From JAPLJU01 sp036725345 (GTDB lineage Bacteria; Desulfobacterota; Syntrophia; Syntrophales; UBA2192): DNA of 64,000 bases. Under the pieces are notes generated by a model. It saw only the letters and a program-made list of their open reading frames with translations, was not told the origin of the DNA and searched no databases. The stretch's first letter is position 1. Every line of letters begins with the position of its first letter. Shown here piece after piece: positions 44,495 to 54,033 of the stretch. The stretch covers positions 1 to 64,000 of the forward strand of contig DAIMEJ010000011.1 of NCBI GenBank assembly GCA_036725345.1, read 5' to 3'. The position numbers and the translations under genes are program-made.

Positions 44495-45076
44495 ATGAAA
44501 AGCAGCAGGATCATGAAATGGACATTATTGACGCTCACGCTTACATTTCTCACCGCCGGTACGATTTTCGCCGCGGAAAAGGAGCCTTTTTTCAAGGAGG
44601 TCGGTCTCATCACAGGATACGGGAGCGCGTCGATTCGGGAGGGGACCTACGAGACGATTCCCATCATCCTGCACTGCGGTACGGATCTTTCAAGGTACTT
44701 TCCGGGATTAAAGGGTCACCGGGGTATTGTCACGGCCTTTATCGAACCGCAGGTCAACCCGGTCATCGGGCCCGATGATGACATAGAATTCGGTATGGGA
44801 ATAGGGCTTCAATACCAATATCCCGTAACGTCTGTTTTTTCTCTGTATGTGAACGCGGCGACGGGACCTTTTTACATCTCTGTCGATACGCGAGATCAGG
44901 CGGACGGCTTTATCTTCTCTAACCACATTGGGGCCGGGGCCTACTTGTTTGTGAACAGGAATATCGCCGTCAACGCCGGGTACAGGTTACGTCACATGTC
45001 AAACGCCAGCACGCACGAACCCAACGGAGGCATCGACAGCCACTTTGGAGTCATCGGCATCTCCTGGTTTTATTAA
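44495..45076 (+). CDS. pagL: Lipid A 3-O-deacylase PagL family (acyloxyacyl hydrolase)
   Basis: A 193-aa outer-membrane beta-barrel. Signal peptide to about residue 26 (AGTIFA-A), alternating amphipathic strands and a terminal aromatic SWFY. The catalytic His167-x-Ser169-Asn170 aligns with HxSN of PagL; the third triad residue (Glu in Pseudomonas PagL, 14 residues after His) is Asp181 here. PagL removes the 3-linked acyl chain; in a GlcN3N lipid A that chain is amide-linked at one or both positions, which raises the question of its real substrate. GGGGGAGG provides the ribosome site. Confidence 0.82.
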   Translation: MKSSRIMKWTLLTLTLTFLTAGTIFAAEKEPFFKEVGLITGYGSASIREGTYETIPIILHCGTDLSRYFPGLKGHRGIVTAFIEPQVNPVIGPDDDIEFGMGIGLQYQYPVTSVFSLYVNAATGPFYISVDTRDQADGFIFSNHIGAGAYLFVNRNIAVNAGYRLRHMSNASTHEPNGGIDSHFGVIGISWFY

Positions 45077-45142
45077 AAGAATTTTTCCCGGATCTTACTT
45101 CCATTGATGACATCCGCAAATCTGCCAGAGGGGGAAACGACC

Positions 45143-45313
45143 ATGGCCATCAGCAAGGAACTTCTCGATATCCTCGCTTGCCCGAAATGCAAGGGGGACA
45201 TCCACCTGAACGACAAGGGCGACGGGCTCATCTGTGACAAATGCAAGCTTTTATACGAAATCAAGGATGACATCCCCATCATGCTCATCGACGAGGCGAA
45301 AAAACTCGATTAG
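45143..45313 (+). CDS. Trm112-family zinc-ribbon protein
   Basis: A 56-aa protein: MAISKELLDILACPKCKG with Cys13 and Cys16, CDKC with Cys31 and Cys34, then the conserved YEIKDDIPIML. This is the YcaR/Trm112 family, often beside lpxK or kdsB; Trm112 proteins support methyltransferases in other organisms, but the bacterial role is not clear. ATG 45143 follows AGAGGGGGA; a start at 45104 adds 13 residues outside the family. Confidence 0.87.
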   Translation: MAISKELLDILACPKCKGDIHLNDKGDGLICDKCKLLYEIKDDIPIMLIDEAKKLD

Positions 45314-45619
45314 ACCGACTCCCCCTTTTTACTTGTTACGTCACGCTTATCGACCTGCCATGTCGTTTTGCTTCCATTCTTCCTTTGCCTGACTGCTTTC
45401 TCAGCGCATCTATCGGCCAGGCTGGGAACGATGGCCCGGCGATAATTTGATTGAACGGGGTTGTTTTAAGGATCGGGTCACCGGGTCACCCGCCGTCACA
45501 CAGGAAGTGTCTCTGTCAGCCAAGGGCTTCATATATCGCAGGAAAGCTCGACGATAATCCGTCATTTTTTCCTTGACATCGGATGCCAACTCGATTAGGG
45601 AGTCTGTTTAGTTCAAGGG
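45314..45619. other. Intergenic region before the polysaccharide locus
   Basis: About 306 nt without a gene. A TTGACA at 45573-45578 is followed 17 nt later by TAGGGA, a weak promoter candidate for the regulator gene at 45620. No terminator hairpin with a T-run was found. Confidence 0.5.
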
Positions 45620-46015
45620 ATGAACAGGCCCGATTTTATTATGCCTATCCACGAATCGTCACATTTCGAAAGTGAAGAAGTCCTGAAGCTCCTGCGCGAG
45701 ATTAAACGCTCTCCCGCACTGACCCAGCGCGAACTCTCCAACAGGCTCGGGATCAGCCTCGGGAAGGTTAACTTTCTCTTGAAGTCCCTCATCCGCAAGG
45801 GCCTTGTGACGGCCCACAACTTCAAGAACTCTCACAATAAAAAGGCTTATTTATACAAGCTGACCCCTCACGGGATCGAGGAAAAGGCGCGCGTGACCTA
45901 CCGCTTCCTGAAACGCAAGATAAAAGAGTACGAGCGCCTCGAATCGGAGATCAAGCAGCTGAGACAGGAAGTCGGGGACCTTGGCGGTTCCGTCGACTTC
46001 GAAGACAGGAAATAG
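45620..46015 (+). CDS. MarR-family EPS-associated transcriptional regulator
   Basis: A 131-aa winged helix-turn-helix protein: LTQRELSNRLGISLGKVNFLLKSL as recognition helices (about residues 34-57; landmarks TQRELS and GKVNFLL), wing NKKAYLYKLT, then a Glu/Lys-rich coiled coil (about 95-125). It matches the MarR-type regulators that head EPS/O-antigen clusters in many proteobacteria. It likely controls the downstream locus; the operator is not identified. Confidence 0.82.
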   Translation: MNRPDFIMPIHESSHFESEEVLKLLREIKRSPALTQRELSNRLGISLGKVNFLLKSLIRKGLVTAHNFKNSHNKKAYLYKLTPHGIEEKARVTYRFLKRKIKEYERLESEIKQLRQEVGDLGGSVDFEDRK

Positions 46016-46196
46016 GCATCGGGCGGCCATCGCCGGGCGCCGATACCGAAACATTAAAAAAAAGAAGAATACCAAGCAGTTCGGCCCCCTGAGAGCAAAT
46101 GAGAATGTAACTCAGAGGGCGGAGCTGTAGCCGAATACCCGATTCAATTCCCAAGAGTGATGCGGCTGCTTCACGGAGTTCAGGGTGGATTCTGGT

Positions 46197-47315
46197 ATGA
46201 AAATTCTGACGGTCATAGGTGCACGTCCGCAATTCATCAAGGCGGCATCCTTTTCTCGCGCAATCACTGAGTGGAATGCAGCGGACCGGTCATCCACGCC
46301 TGTTGAGGACTTGATAATTCACACGGGGCAGCATTATGACGACAACATGTCGAAAATATTTTTTGATGAGCTGCAGATACCGCCCCCCGATGCCAACCTC
46401 GGAGTCGGCTCCGGCCCGCAAGGACGGCAAACGGGACAGATGGTTATCCGCCTGGAAGGCGTCATAAAACGTCATGCCCCGGATTGGGTTCTGGTTTACG
46501 GAGATACGAACTCCACGCTGGCCGGAGCTCTGGCCGCCGTTTCACTCCGGATCCCTGTCGCCCATGTCGAAGCGGGCTTACGGTCTTACAACAGGGACAT
46601 GCCCGAGGAATACAACCGGGTGTTGACGGATCACTGCTCCGATCTTCTCCTCTGTCCGTCGCAGACCGCGGTGGATAACCTCGCCCGGGAAGGTATCCGG
46701 CAGGGGGTTCACCTCGTCGGAGACGTCATGTATGATGCACTACTTCATTACGGGGAAAGGGCAGTCCGGCATTCAACTCTCCGGCGGGACCTGGGCCTGA
46801 AGGAAAAGGAATATCTCCTGGTAACGGTCCACCGTCCTGCCAACGCCGATGACGTTTCAAATCTTTCGAGTATCCTTCGCGCGCTTGTTCAGAGTGAGAT
46901 GCCCGTCGTCTTCCCTGTCCACCCGCGCACCAGAAAGCTGCTCAAAAAGAGAGTGTTCACCCGGTACACCCGCCGCACATCCATCCGGTTCCTAGACCCC
47001 GTCGGGTATCTCGACATGATCGCACTGGAACAATCCGCGCGCACCATCGTAACGGATTCCGGCGGCATTCAGAAAGAGGCTTACTGGCTGGGGGTCCCCT
47101 GCATCACGTTACGGAATGAAACCGAGTGGGTCGAAACCGTCGAAAGCGGGTGGAGCAGGCTCGTCGGGGCGGACGAGGGACGCATCGTCGAAGCTCTACG
47201 TCAGACGCAGTGGCCTGCCGACAGGCCGCGACACTACGGAAACGGCCGGGCCGCCCGCACCATCCTGGATGTCCTGCTGGCGGATACCGGCCAAGCACCG
47301 GGGGAAAACCATTGA
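46197..47315 (+). CDS. wecB: Non-hydrolysing UDP-sugar 2-epimerase (WecB/WbpI family)
   Basis: A 372-aa epimerase with the family's start MKILTVIGARPQFIKA, HTGQHYD, GDTNSTLAGALAA, VEAGLRSYNRDMPEEYNR and TDSGGIQKEA. WecB makes UDP-ManNAc from UDP-GlcNAc; the homologous WbpI/WlbD epimerises the 2,3-diacetamido glucuronate sugar. The WbpB/WbpD-like fusion next door favours the latter. ATG 46197 has AGGGTGG upstream; a GTG at 46185 lies too close to it. Confidence 0.88.
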   Translation: MKILTVIGARPQFIKAASFSRAITEWNAADRSSTPVEDLIIHTGQHYDDNMSKIFFDELQIPPPDANLGVGSGPQGRQTGQMVIRLEGVIKRHAPDWVLVYGDTNSTLAGALAAVSLRIPVAHVEAGLRSYNRDMPEEYNRVLTDHCSDLLLCPSQTAVDNLAREGIRQGVHLVGDVMYDALLHYGERAVRHSTLRRDLGLKEKEYLLVTVHRPANADDVSNLSSILRALVQSEMPVVFPVHPRTRKLLKKRVFTRYTRRTSIRFLDPVGYLDMIALEQSARTIVTDSGGIQKEAYWLGVPCITLRNETEWVETVESGWSRLVGADEGRIVEALRQTQWPADRPRHYGNGRAARTILDVLLADTGQAPGENH

Positions 47316-47355
47316 CAGACCGAGCATCTGATACCCGGTCGAAGGAGAACGTCCG

Positions 47356-48969
47356 ATGCCCATGAAACAGAAAAAAGAGCGTCAGCCTTTATCCGTAGCC
47401 GTGATCGGTGCCGGATACTGGGGGAAAAACCACGTCCGTAACTTCTTCCAGCTTGGCGCGCTGAAATGCATTTGCGACAGGGACGAAAACATACGTCGGC
47501 AGATGGTAAAGGAATATCCGGGTGTCGCCGTTGCGGATGACTTCAGTACGGTTTTGAAAAATCCGGACATTGACGCCGTTATCATCTCGGTACCGGCGGC
47601 GCTTCATTTTGATCTCGCCTTCAAATCCCTGATGGCCGAGAAGCACGTGTTCGTCGAGAAACCCTTGTCGCTTCGTCATGAAGAAGGGGTTGAACTCGTG
47701 AGTCTTGCGAGCAAAAAGAAAAGAACCCTTTTTGTCGGTCACATCCTGCAGTACCACCCGGCGGTCATTCGGCTGAAAGAAATCGTCCGCGAGGGTGTCA
47801 TCGGGCGTCTCCAGTATGTTTATTCACGGCGCCTCAGCTTCGGAAAGATACGCCGCGAGGAGAACATTCTCTGGTCCTTCGCCCCTCATGACATCTCCAT
47901 CATTCTCAGCCTTGTCGGCGAGGAACCCCACTATATAGATACCGTCGGTAGCAATTTTCTCCACGCGAGAATCGCCGACGTGACGATGACCAATCTGAAA
48001 TTTCCCTCGGGAATCGGGGCACACATCTTTGTCAGCTGGCTCAATCCCTACAAAGAACATCGTCTCGTCGTGGTGGGCAGTCACGGGATGGTTGTCTTCG
48101 ATGACACACAGGAAATCGAAAAGAAGTTGGAACTCTTTCCGCATAAGATCAGTTGGAAAAACGGAATGCCGGTGCCTGAAAAAGCAGAAAGCACGAGTGT
48201 GGACATTTCCGCCACCTGGGAAGAGCCCCTGAGAAAAGAATGCAGGGCTTTTCTCGAAGCCGCCAGGACGGGCGAAAAACCGCTTACCTCCGGAGAGGAA
48301 GGCTTGAGGGTCCTGCGGATTCTCGAGGAGAGCCAGCAGTCTCTCGAGGCAAAAGAATCCGCACTCCGGAGTTACGGGAAGTTGAAAATAGGCGACCTGC
48401 AAAAGCAAGAGCATTTTGTCCATCCCACGGCCGTCGTGGACGAGGGTTGCGAAATCGGAAGGGGTAGCAAGATCTGGCATTTTTCCCACATCCTGCCGCA
48501 CTCCAAAATCGGTGAGAACTGCAACGTCGGCCAGAACGTTGTCATCGGTCCCGATGTCTCCATCGGCAAAAACTGCAAGATCCAGAACAATGTCAGCATC
48601 TATAAAGGGGTGACCCTCGAAGACGGGGTATTCTGTGGCCCCTCCATGGTCTTTACCAACATTTACAACCCCAGGGCGGAGATTTCCAAGATGGACCAGG
48701 TCCGTCCGACATTGGTGAAAAAAGGTGCCACCATAGGCGCCAACGCGACGATTGTCTGCGGAACAACGATCGGAAGATATGCCTTTGTCGGAGCGGGAGC
48801 TGTTGTCACAAGTGATGTCAAGGAACATGCATTAGTGGTCGGCAACCCGGCAAGGCAGACCGGCTGGATCTGCAAATGCGGAGAAAAATTAGGCAATAAA
48901 TTGTTATGCAGAATATGCGGTGATAAATATAGAAAAGCCCTGAATGGACTCGAATTAAAAAAATCTTAA
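47356..48969 (+). CDS. Fused sugar 3-dehydrogenase / N-acetyltransferase (WbpB-WbpD type)
   Basis: A 537-aa two-domain protein. Residues 12-345: Gfo/Idh/MocA dehydrogenase (GAGYWG 18-23, EKP 101-103, APHDISII). Residues 353-500: left-handed beta-helix hexapeptide acetyltransferase (VIGPDVSIGKNCKIQNNVS). A C-terminal Cys506-x-Cys508-x9-Cys518-x2-Cys521 cluster may bind zinc. The two halves match WbpB/WlbA and WbpD/WlbB of UDP-2,3-diacetamido-uronic acid synthesis. The aminotransferase (WbpE) and 6-dehydrogenase (WbpA) are not in the window. Confidence 0.85.
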   Translation: MPMKQKKERQPLSVAVIGAGYWGKNHVRNFFQLGALKCICDRDENIRRQMVKEYPGVAVADDFSTVLKNPDIDAVIISVPAALHFDLAFKSLMAEKHVFVEKPLSLRHEEGVELVSLASKKKRTLFVGHILQYHPAVIRLKEIVREGVIGRLQYVYSRRLSFGKIRREENILWSFAPHDISIILSLVGEEPHYIDTVGSNFLHARIADVTMTNLKFPSGIGAHIFVSWLNPYKEHRLVVVGSHGMVVFDDTQEIEKKLELFPHKISWKNGMPVPEKAESTSVDISATWEEPLRKECRAFLEAARTGEKPLTSGEEGLRVLRILEESQQSLEAKESALRSYGKLKIGDLQKQEHFVHPTAVVDEGCEIGRGSKIWHFSHILPHSKIGENCNVGQNVVIGPDVSIGKNCKIQNNVSIYKGVTLEDGVFCGPSMVFTNIYNPRAEISKMDQVRPTLVKKGATIGANATIVCGTTIGRYAFVGAGAVVTSDVKEHALVVGNPARQTGWICKCGEKLGNKLLCRICGDKYRKALNGLELKKS

Positions 48970-49043
48970 CTTATTTCTCAACATGAACTGAAAATAATTT
49001 CATATCCCTCTTGCACTGTAACTTATTTTCATAAAAACAAAAT

Positions 49044-50549
49044 ATGGGATTATTAAGGGATTCTTCCAAGATCTTTACAGGGCAGGTCATACAAAGACTT
49101 ATCTCTGTCTTGTTAATCCCCATCACTGCTCGGTTGATTGGGCCTGATGATTATGGCATTGTTCAAGCTGCAACATCCGTTTTTGCGATCGCTGCTGTCT
49201 TTGGGTCTTTCGCTCTTGAGGCATCCATACCCGTTGCCGAATCTGAAATAAATGCACTGCAGCGTGCAGTAGGTACAATTTTCATCGGAATGATTTTTAG
49301 CCTTATCTTCGGTTTTATAAGTTACATTCTGAAACCATTTATTCTTAATTATCTATCCGTAAAAATCACACTGGTCATTATTTTTTTATCCCCGGTCTAT
49401 ATAACTCTCATGGTCGCAACCATATCTCTCCAGAATTACGTCGGCTATCTGGGGAAGTTTACGTATTTTCCCATCGCAGACGTATCTTCTCTCATCGCAG
49501 GTTTCCTTGCTCTCTTGTCCTCGTACTTCTTTCTCTGGCAAGACTATCGATGTTTAATTCTAGGTGGCATTACTACATTTGTTACCAAATTATGCATCTA
49601 TTTTTATGCAACAAGGGGGCATAGGAAATTCCATTTTGAAAAAGGAACGACTGTAAAAGAAATTAGAGATTCAATATGGAGTGCACGCAATTTTGCAAAA
49701 TACAACTTTCCAGCCAACTTATTGAACTCTTCAAGTGCAAATCTACCGATAACTCTCATATCAATGTTTTTCGCAGAATCAGTAGTAGGGCTATTCGCAA
49801 TGGCAAGATCTATTATATATATTCCTACCCAATTGTCGGGACAAGCATTAGGGCAGGTATTTTATCCTAAAGCGTCAAAGGCATATAGGGAAGGTAAAGG
49901 CTTAAAAGATATTACATGGCGGACTTTCATTTACAGCTGTCAGATGGCTTTATATCCTTCTCTATTGATAGGCACGTCTGCCTGGTTTGTTTTGCCACTG
50001 ATTCTGGGACCCAAGTGGTCCGGTATAGGTTTATATTGTCTCCTCATTCTTCCTATGGTTCTTTTTAACGCCGTCCAGACACAAATTGGCATCGGATTTA
50101 TATTTAGCATAATAAACCAGCAACATAAAATTTTGATCGGAAATATAGGGCTATTCATAGGTCGATTTCTACCCCTACTGATATGTGTTATTCTTTTCGC
50201 ATCCCCATACATCGCAGTCTTTGCCCACTCGATGGGCGGCGCCGTCATATACATATTGCTTCTTGTATGGGTTTTTATCACGGTGTCAATAAATCCGGTC
50301 GAAGCATTTTATGTATGGCTGAAATACACTCTAATATCTTTAATGTGTGTCGCTCCAATAGGGCTAAGTATCATCCTTCCCCATAATGTAATTTTACTTT
50401 CATTCTCTTTAACACTGAGCATTATCTTATACGCTTCCATAGGATGGTTTCAATTTTTGAGTGCAAAACAAAGGTCTATTATTCTTAATGAAATGCATAA
50501 ACTTTTCCCATTCTTGAAAAAGGTTAAATCTATGGTATCTTTAGCTTGA
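49044..50549 (+). CDS. wzx: O-antigen flippase, Wzx family
   Basis: A 501-aa membrane protein with about 12-14 hydrophobic segments and the MATE/MVF-like start SSKIFTGQVIQRLISVLLIPITARLIGPDDYG (landmarks TARLIGPDDYG). It flips lipid-linked O-units to the periplasm. First gene of the AT-rich island; there is no clear ribosome site. No wzy polymerase was recognised in the window. Confidence 0.8.
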   Translation: MGLLRDSSKIFTGQVIQRLISVLLIPITARLIGPDDYGIVQAATSVFAIAAVFGSFALEASIPVAESEINALQRAVGTIFIGMIFSLIFGFISYILKPFILNYLSVKITLVIIFLSPVYITLMVATISLQNYVGYLGKFTYFPIADVSSLIAGFLALLSSYFFLWQDYRCLILGGITTFVTKLCIYFYATRGHRKFHFEKGTTVKEIRDSIWSARNFAKYNFPANLLNSSSANLPITLISMFFAESVVGLFAMARSIIYIPTQLSGQALGQVFYPKASKAYREGKGLKDITWRTFIYSCQMALYPSLLIGTSAWFVLPLILGPKWSGIGLYCLLILPMVLFNAVQTQIGIGFIFSIINQQHKILIGNIGLFIGRFLPLLICVILFASPYIAVFAHSMGGAVIYILLLVWVFITVSINPVEAFYVWLKYTLISLMCVAPIGLSIILPHNVILLSFSLTLSIILYASIGWFQFLSAKQRSIILNEMHKLFPFLKKVKSMVSLA

Positions 50550-50587
50550 TACTGTTTTAAAAGCATCATCTGCTTTGCTTATGTTTT

Positions 50588-51904
50588 ATGCAAAATAATG
50601 CATTCAGAAAGATCAGCATAAAATTAATTACAGCAAATGACTTATGCATTAGCTGCGGTTCCTGCACACAAGTATGCCCTCATCAAAACATTCATCTGAT
50701 TTATAATATTAAAAGATGGAAATGGGAAGCTGAGATCAAAAGTAAAGATTTATGTTCACGCTGTGATGGTAAAAAAAACTGCCTTTCCGTTTGCCCCAGT
50801 TTTGATGTCGATTATATCACACTAGCCCGAAGCCATGAAAACCATATGCTCGGACAAATTAAAAACGTTTATAATGGATATTCGAAGAATGATAGAAGGC
50901 GATTTCATTCAAGTTCAGGTGGGTTCATTAGGGATATGGGTCAGTCACTTTTTGATGGGAGGGAAATTGACGGTATCATTTCCATTTTCCACAAGTATGG
51001 CCTCGAATATATGCCAGATATCGTGACCGATGTTTCTTACATGCCAAATTCAATTTACCACAACATTAATTATGAAAAGGCGGTAAATCTCCTCAAAACA
51101 TATAACGGCAGGTATCTCATCATCGGTCTTCCCTGCCAGATAGCATCCATCAAATTGCTGACCAATAAAAATAATTTTCACTTTTTAAGAGAAAAAATAT
51201 ACGCAACAGTATCACTCATTTGCGGTTACAGTTTCGATAGATGCAACGTTGCGGCATTTGCTTACTATAACAAATTCAATGTTGATAATATTACATACCG
51301 TGAAAATGGTCGTTACAAGAAAACAAGGCTCAACAACAAAGAAGCAAGTTTGCTGTTCCCTGTAAAAAGTCCAAAAAACTTCAAAGAAAAGTTAAATAAT
51401 ATGGTGTTTTTCGATCATTTCCTGGCACAAACTGGATGTCTTTACTGCGTTGATCATATAGGATACTGTGCGGATATCGTAGTGGGGGATGCCTGGCAAA
51501 AACGCTACAGTCAAGACATCATTGGGACAAACTTAATTATTAGCAGATCAGAAAAAGGTGAGGAGATCATAAAGAAGATAAATGGATTTCATTTCGAGAA
51601 AGGTTCAATTTCAGAAATTGTTGAATCACAAAGTACAAACTATGCCTTGGGCGCCCTCGGCGAAGGAATAAAAAAATTTCGTTTTAAAAATATGTACTAT
51701 TATCCCGAAAGGAAAAGGACAAACAACCCTGACGATGTTCTCATTTATCAACTAAAAGCGGTTGATCTTTTAAAAATAAGACTAATAAAAAAAATGTTAC
51801 TAACCCGGAGATATGGGCTTGCTCGAAGTTTATATGCACTTCTAGAATTCAAAAAACTCAGCAAATACTTTTTGAAAAATACAATTAAAAAAATCTTGAC
51901 ATGA
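50588..51904 (+). CDS. FrhB-like ferredoxin-type oxidoreductase (F420 hydrogenase beta-subunit family)
   Basis: A 438-aa protein. Two 4Fe-4S ferredoxin motifs at the N-terminus: Cys20, 23, 26, 30 and Cys56, 59, 65, 69. The middle and C-terminal parts are the FrhB/FdhB flavin domains (SSGGFIRDM, YLIIGLPCQIASIK, GCLYCVDHIG, VVGDAW). In polysaccharide loci this family is regularly paired with pyruvyl transferases, as here (4-nt overlap); the reaction is not known. It is unlikely to be F420-dependent hydrogenase. Confidence 0.82.
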   Translation: MQNNAFRKISIKLITANDLCISCGSCTQVCPHQNIHLIYNIKRWKWEAEIKSKDLCSRCDGKKNCLSVCPSFDVDYITLARSHENHMLGQIKNVYNGYSKNDRRRFHSSSGGFIRDMGQSLFDGREIDGIISIFHKYGLEYMPDIVTDVSYMPNSIYHNINYEKAVNLLKTYNGRYLIIGLPCQIASIKLLTNKNNFHFLREKIYATVSLICGYSFDRCNVAAFAYYNKFNVDNITYRENGRYKKTRLNNKEASLLFPVKSPKNFKEKLNNMVFFDHFLAQTGCLYCVDHIGYCADIVVGDAWQKRYSQDIIGTNLIISRSEKGEEIIKKINGFHFEKGSISEIVESQSTNYALGALGEGIKKFRFKNMYYYPERKRTNNPDDVLIYQLKAVDLLKIRLIKKMLLTRRYGLARSLYALLEFKKLSKYFLKNTIKKILT

Positions 51905-53199
51905 AAATTCTCATAACCGGACTATGCCTGAGTAGAAATCTGGGTGGGCCAGCGATGGGATTGACTCTTGTCGAACAACTCAAAAGGAGAATTCCTCATG
52001 TTGATTTTGTTTTTGCTGTTGATGCGAATTCATATCAACAAGAAAAAAAATGGGCTGATTATTATGGAGTCGACATCGTCAGGCGAGATAATATTGTTCA
52101 CCACCTGTTAAACACGAGAATTGCTATACTTCTAAGATGTTTATATAGAATGATAAAGGGAAAAAGACCATTATTCCCCGATTCAGTTATTCCCCGACAA
52201 ATTCACAAGGAATATTTAAGCGCAATTAGTGAGTGTGATGCTGTTATCAGCATGATGGGGGTATCATACGTTGGTGATAGTGTCGGGGGTTTCTTTGAAG
52301 GACCTCGGTCATACTCTTCTTTGTACTATTCGAACAAACTGAAAAAGCCGTTTTCTCATTTTGTACAGTCTTTTGGCCCTTTCCAAGACCGGAAGGTCAG
52401 GTATTTTGCAAGAAAAGATTTCAACCAGGTTGATTTTATTCCCGCACGGGGTAAGAGTTCTGCAAAATTGTGCCGCGAAATTGTGAAGGCCCCCGGTAAG
52501 GTCTATGATTTTCCAGATATAGCAATTTTACTTCCCGCAACATCAGAACCGTGGACTTCCAATTATTTAAAAGCGCATGATCTCTATTCAGGTGATTACA
52601 CCATATTATCACCTAGTTCGGTAATATATAACATGCGATCAAGCATAGGTAGAAGCGTTGGCGCTAAACACATTTTGACGTTTTTTATAATTGCTAAAAA
52701 ATTGCTTTCCTTGGGTGATAAAATTCTTTTTTTGCCGCACATGTATTCGGACAACAAGAGTCAATGTGATCGTGAGGTGTGCTATAAAATTATTAATTTG
52801 CTCATCGATAGAGGCGAAGACATGTCACATTGCAGAATAGTGGAAGATGATATCGACACGCAGCAAGCTAAAGCTTTAATCTCAAGTGCAAGAAGAGCGA
52901 TCGTGTCTCGTTACCATGCCCTAGTCGCGGCTATTTCAACTGGTGTACCAGTAATAACCATCGGGTGGAATATCAAATATTATGATTTAATGTATTATTA
53001 TGGCATCGAAAAAATGGCCATTGACGCAAGACTGCTCGAACCAGAGGATATTTGCCTGAAAGTCTTCGAGTTGTTGTCAGAATACAACAGAGGAGGATAC
53101 GAACAAATCCTTAAAAATAATCAGGCAAAGAATATTGCTCACGTGCAACATGCTTTTGATTTATTAGAGGATTGGCTCAGGAAAAATGTCAAGAACTGA
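51901..53199 (+). CDS. Polysaccharide pyruvyl transferase family protein
   Basis: A 432-aa protein of the WcaK/CsaB family. Seen: the N-terminal GLCLSRNLGGPAMGLTL, a mid FVQSFGPF segment, LPHMYSD, and the C-terminal IVSRYHALVAAISTGVPVITIGW, where the RYH motif is the family hallmark. It would transfer pyruvate from PEP to a sugar or make a related modification. It overlaps the FrhB-like gene by 4 nt and the methyltransferase by 14 nt. Confidence 0.82.
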   Translation: MKILITGLCLSRNLGGPAMGLTLVEQLKRRIPHVDFVFAVDANSYQQEKKWADYYGVDIVRRDNIVHHLLNTRIAILLRCLYRMIKGKRPLFPDSVIPRQIHKEYLSAISECDAVISMMGVSYVGDSVGGFFEGPRSYSSLYYSNKLKKPFSHFVQSFGPFQDRKVRYFARKDFNQVDFIPARGKSSAKLCREIVKAPGKVYDFPDIAILLPATSEPWTSNYLKAHDLYSGDYTILSPSSVIYNMRSSIGRSVGAKHILTFFIIAKKLLSLGDKILFLPHMYSDNKSQCDREVCYKIINLLIDRGEDMSHCRIVEDDIDTQQAKALISSARRAIVSRYHALVAAISTGVPVITIGWNIKYYDLMYYYGIEKMAIDARLLEPEDICLKVFELLSEYNRGGYEQILKNNQAKNIAHVQHAFDLLEDWLRKNVKN

Positions 53200-53917
53200 A
53201 TCCATTAGAAACATTTATGAAAAAAAGTTTTTCACATCGAAGCCTTCGCTCAGTTCCCATGATGTTCAGTTACAATATATATTACATTATTTAACCCGTG
53301 ATGTTAATTTAAAGATCTTGGATGCTGGCTGCGGAAACGGAAGATATGCGTTGCACCTCTCAGTTTTAGGTTTCAAAAACATAAAAGCTTTAGATTTATT
53401 TGATCGCATCGAAACGAAAGGGCTATTTCAATATTGCAAAGCAAGCATTGATCATCTCCCATTTTGCAAAGAATATTTCGATTTTATATATTGTAATTCT
53501 GTTATATTTTACCTTGAACAACCCGAAAAAGGCATCAAAGAGTTTCATCGAGTACTCAAGCAGGGTGGCACAGTAATCATCACGGCTCATACTAAATATT
53601 CTCTTTTCACCCTTTTGCGGATTATCAAACGAGCACTTAATGCACCGTCTGTTGAGCATTTGAATGGAATAAAATTCTACTCTGCCCATCAATATAAAAA
53701 AATGTTTGAAAATATGGGTTTTAAAATAGTACGAATTGATGGTTACAGATTGTCAGCATTGGCATATCCTGTTTATAAGAAATTCCAAATTTATTTATCA
53801 GTTAATTTCGGTATAATCTTACCCAATTACATCCAAAAAGGTGTTACTAAAAACAAGTGTTTTGCCTCAATAAAATCGATATTTGGATATCATTCAATTC
53901 TTGTAGCTCAAAAATAA
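53186..53917 (+). CDS. Class I SAM-dependent methyltransferase
   Basis: A 243-aa methyltransferase. SAM loop LKILDAGCGNGRYALHLS (about residues 47-64), acidic loop LDLF, DFIYCNSVIFYL in motif II and EFHRVLKQGGTVIITAH in motif III. It probably methylates a sugar, lipid-linked intermediate or transferred unit of the O-antigen. Coupled by overlap to the pyruvyl transferase gene. Confidence 0.8.
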   Translation: MSRTESIRNIYEKKFFTSKPSLSSHDVQLQYILHYLTRDVNLKILDAGCGNGRYALHLSVLGFKNIKALDLFDRIETKGLFQYCKASIDHLPFCKEYFDFIYCNSVIFYLEQPEKGIKEFHRVLKQGGTVIITAHTKYSLFTLLRIIKRALNAPSVEHLNGIKFYSAHQYKKMFENMGFKIVRIDGYRLSALAYPVYKKFQIYLSVNFGIILPNYIQKGVTKNKCFASIKSIFGYHSILVAQK

Positions 53918-54033
53918 CTATGATCTCTATACTTGTTATCCAACAAAAATAAGAAAATATAATATTAAGGTTGTGATTCTCTCTCTCACTAAATCTTGAA
54001 CCCTCCTAGTGCAATGGAAATTCCCAATTACCT

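Noticed and set aside
46016..46196. JUMPstart/ops element ahead of the polysaccharide genes
   Set aside because: GGCGGAGCTGTAGCCG at about 46116 vaguely recalls ops, but GGCGGTAGCGT is not present.
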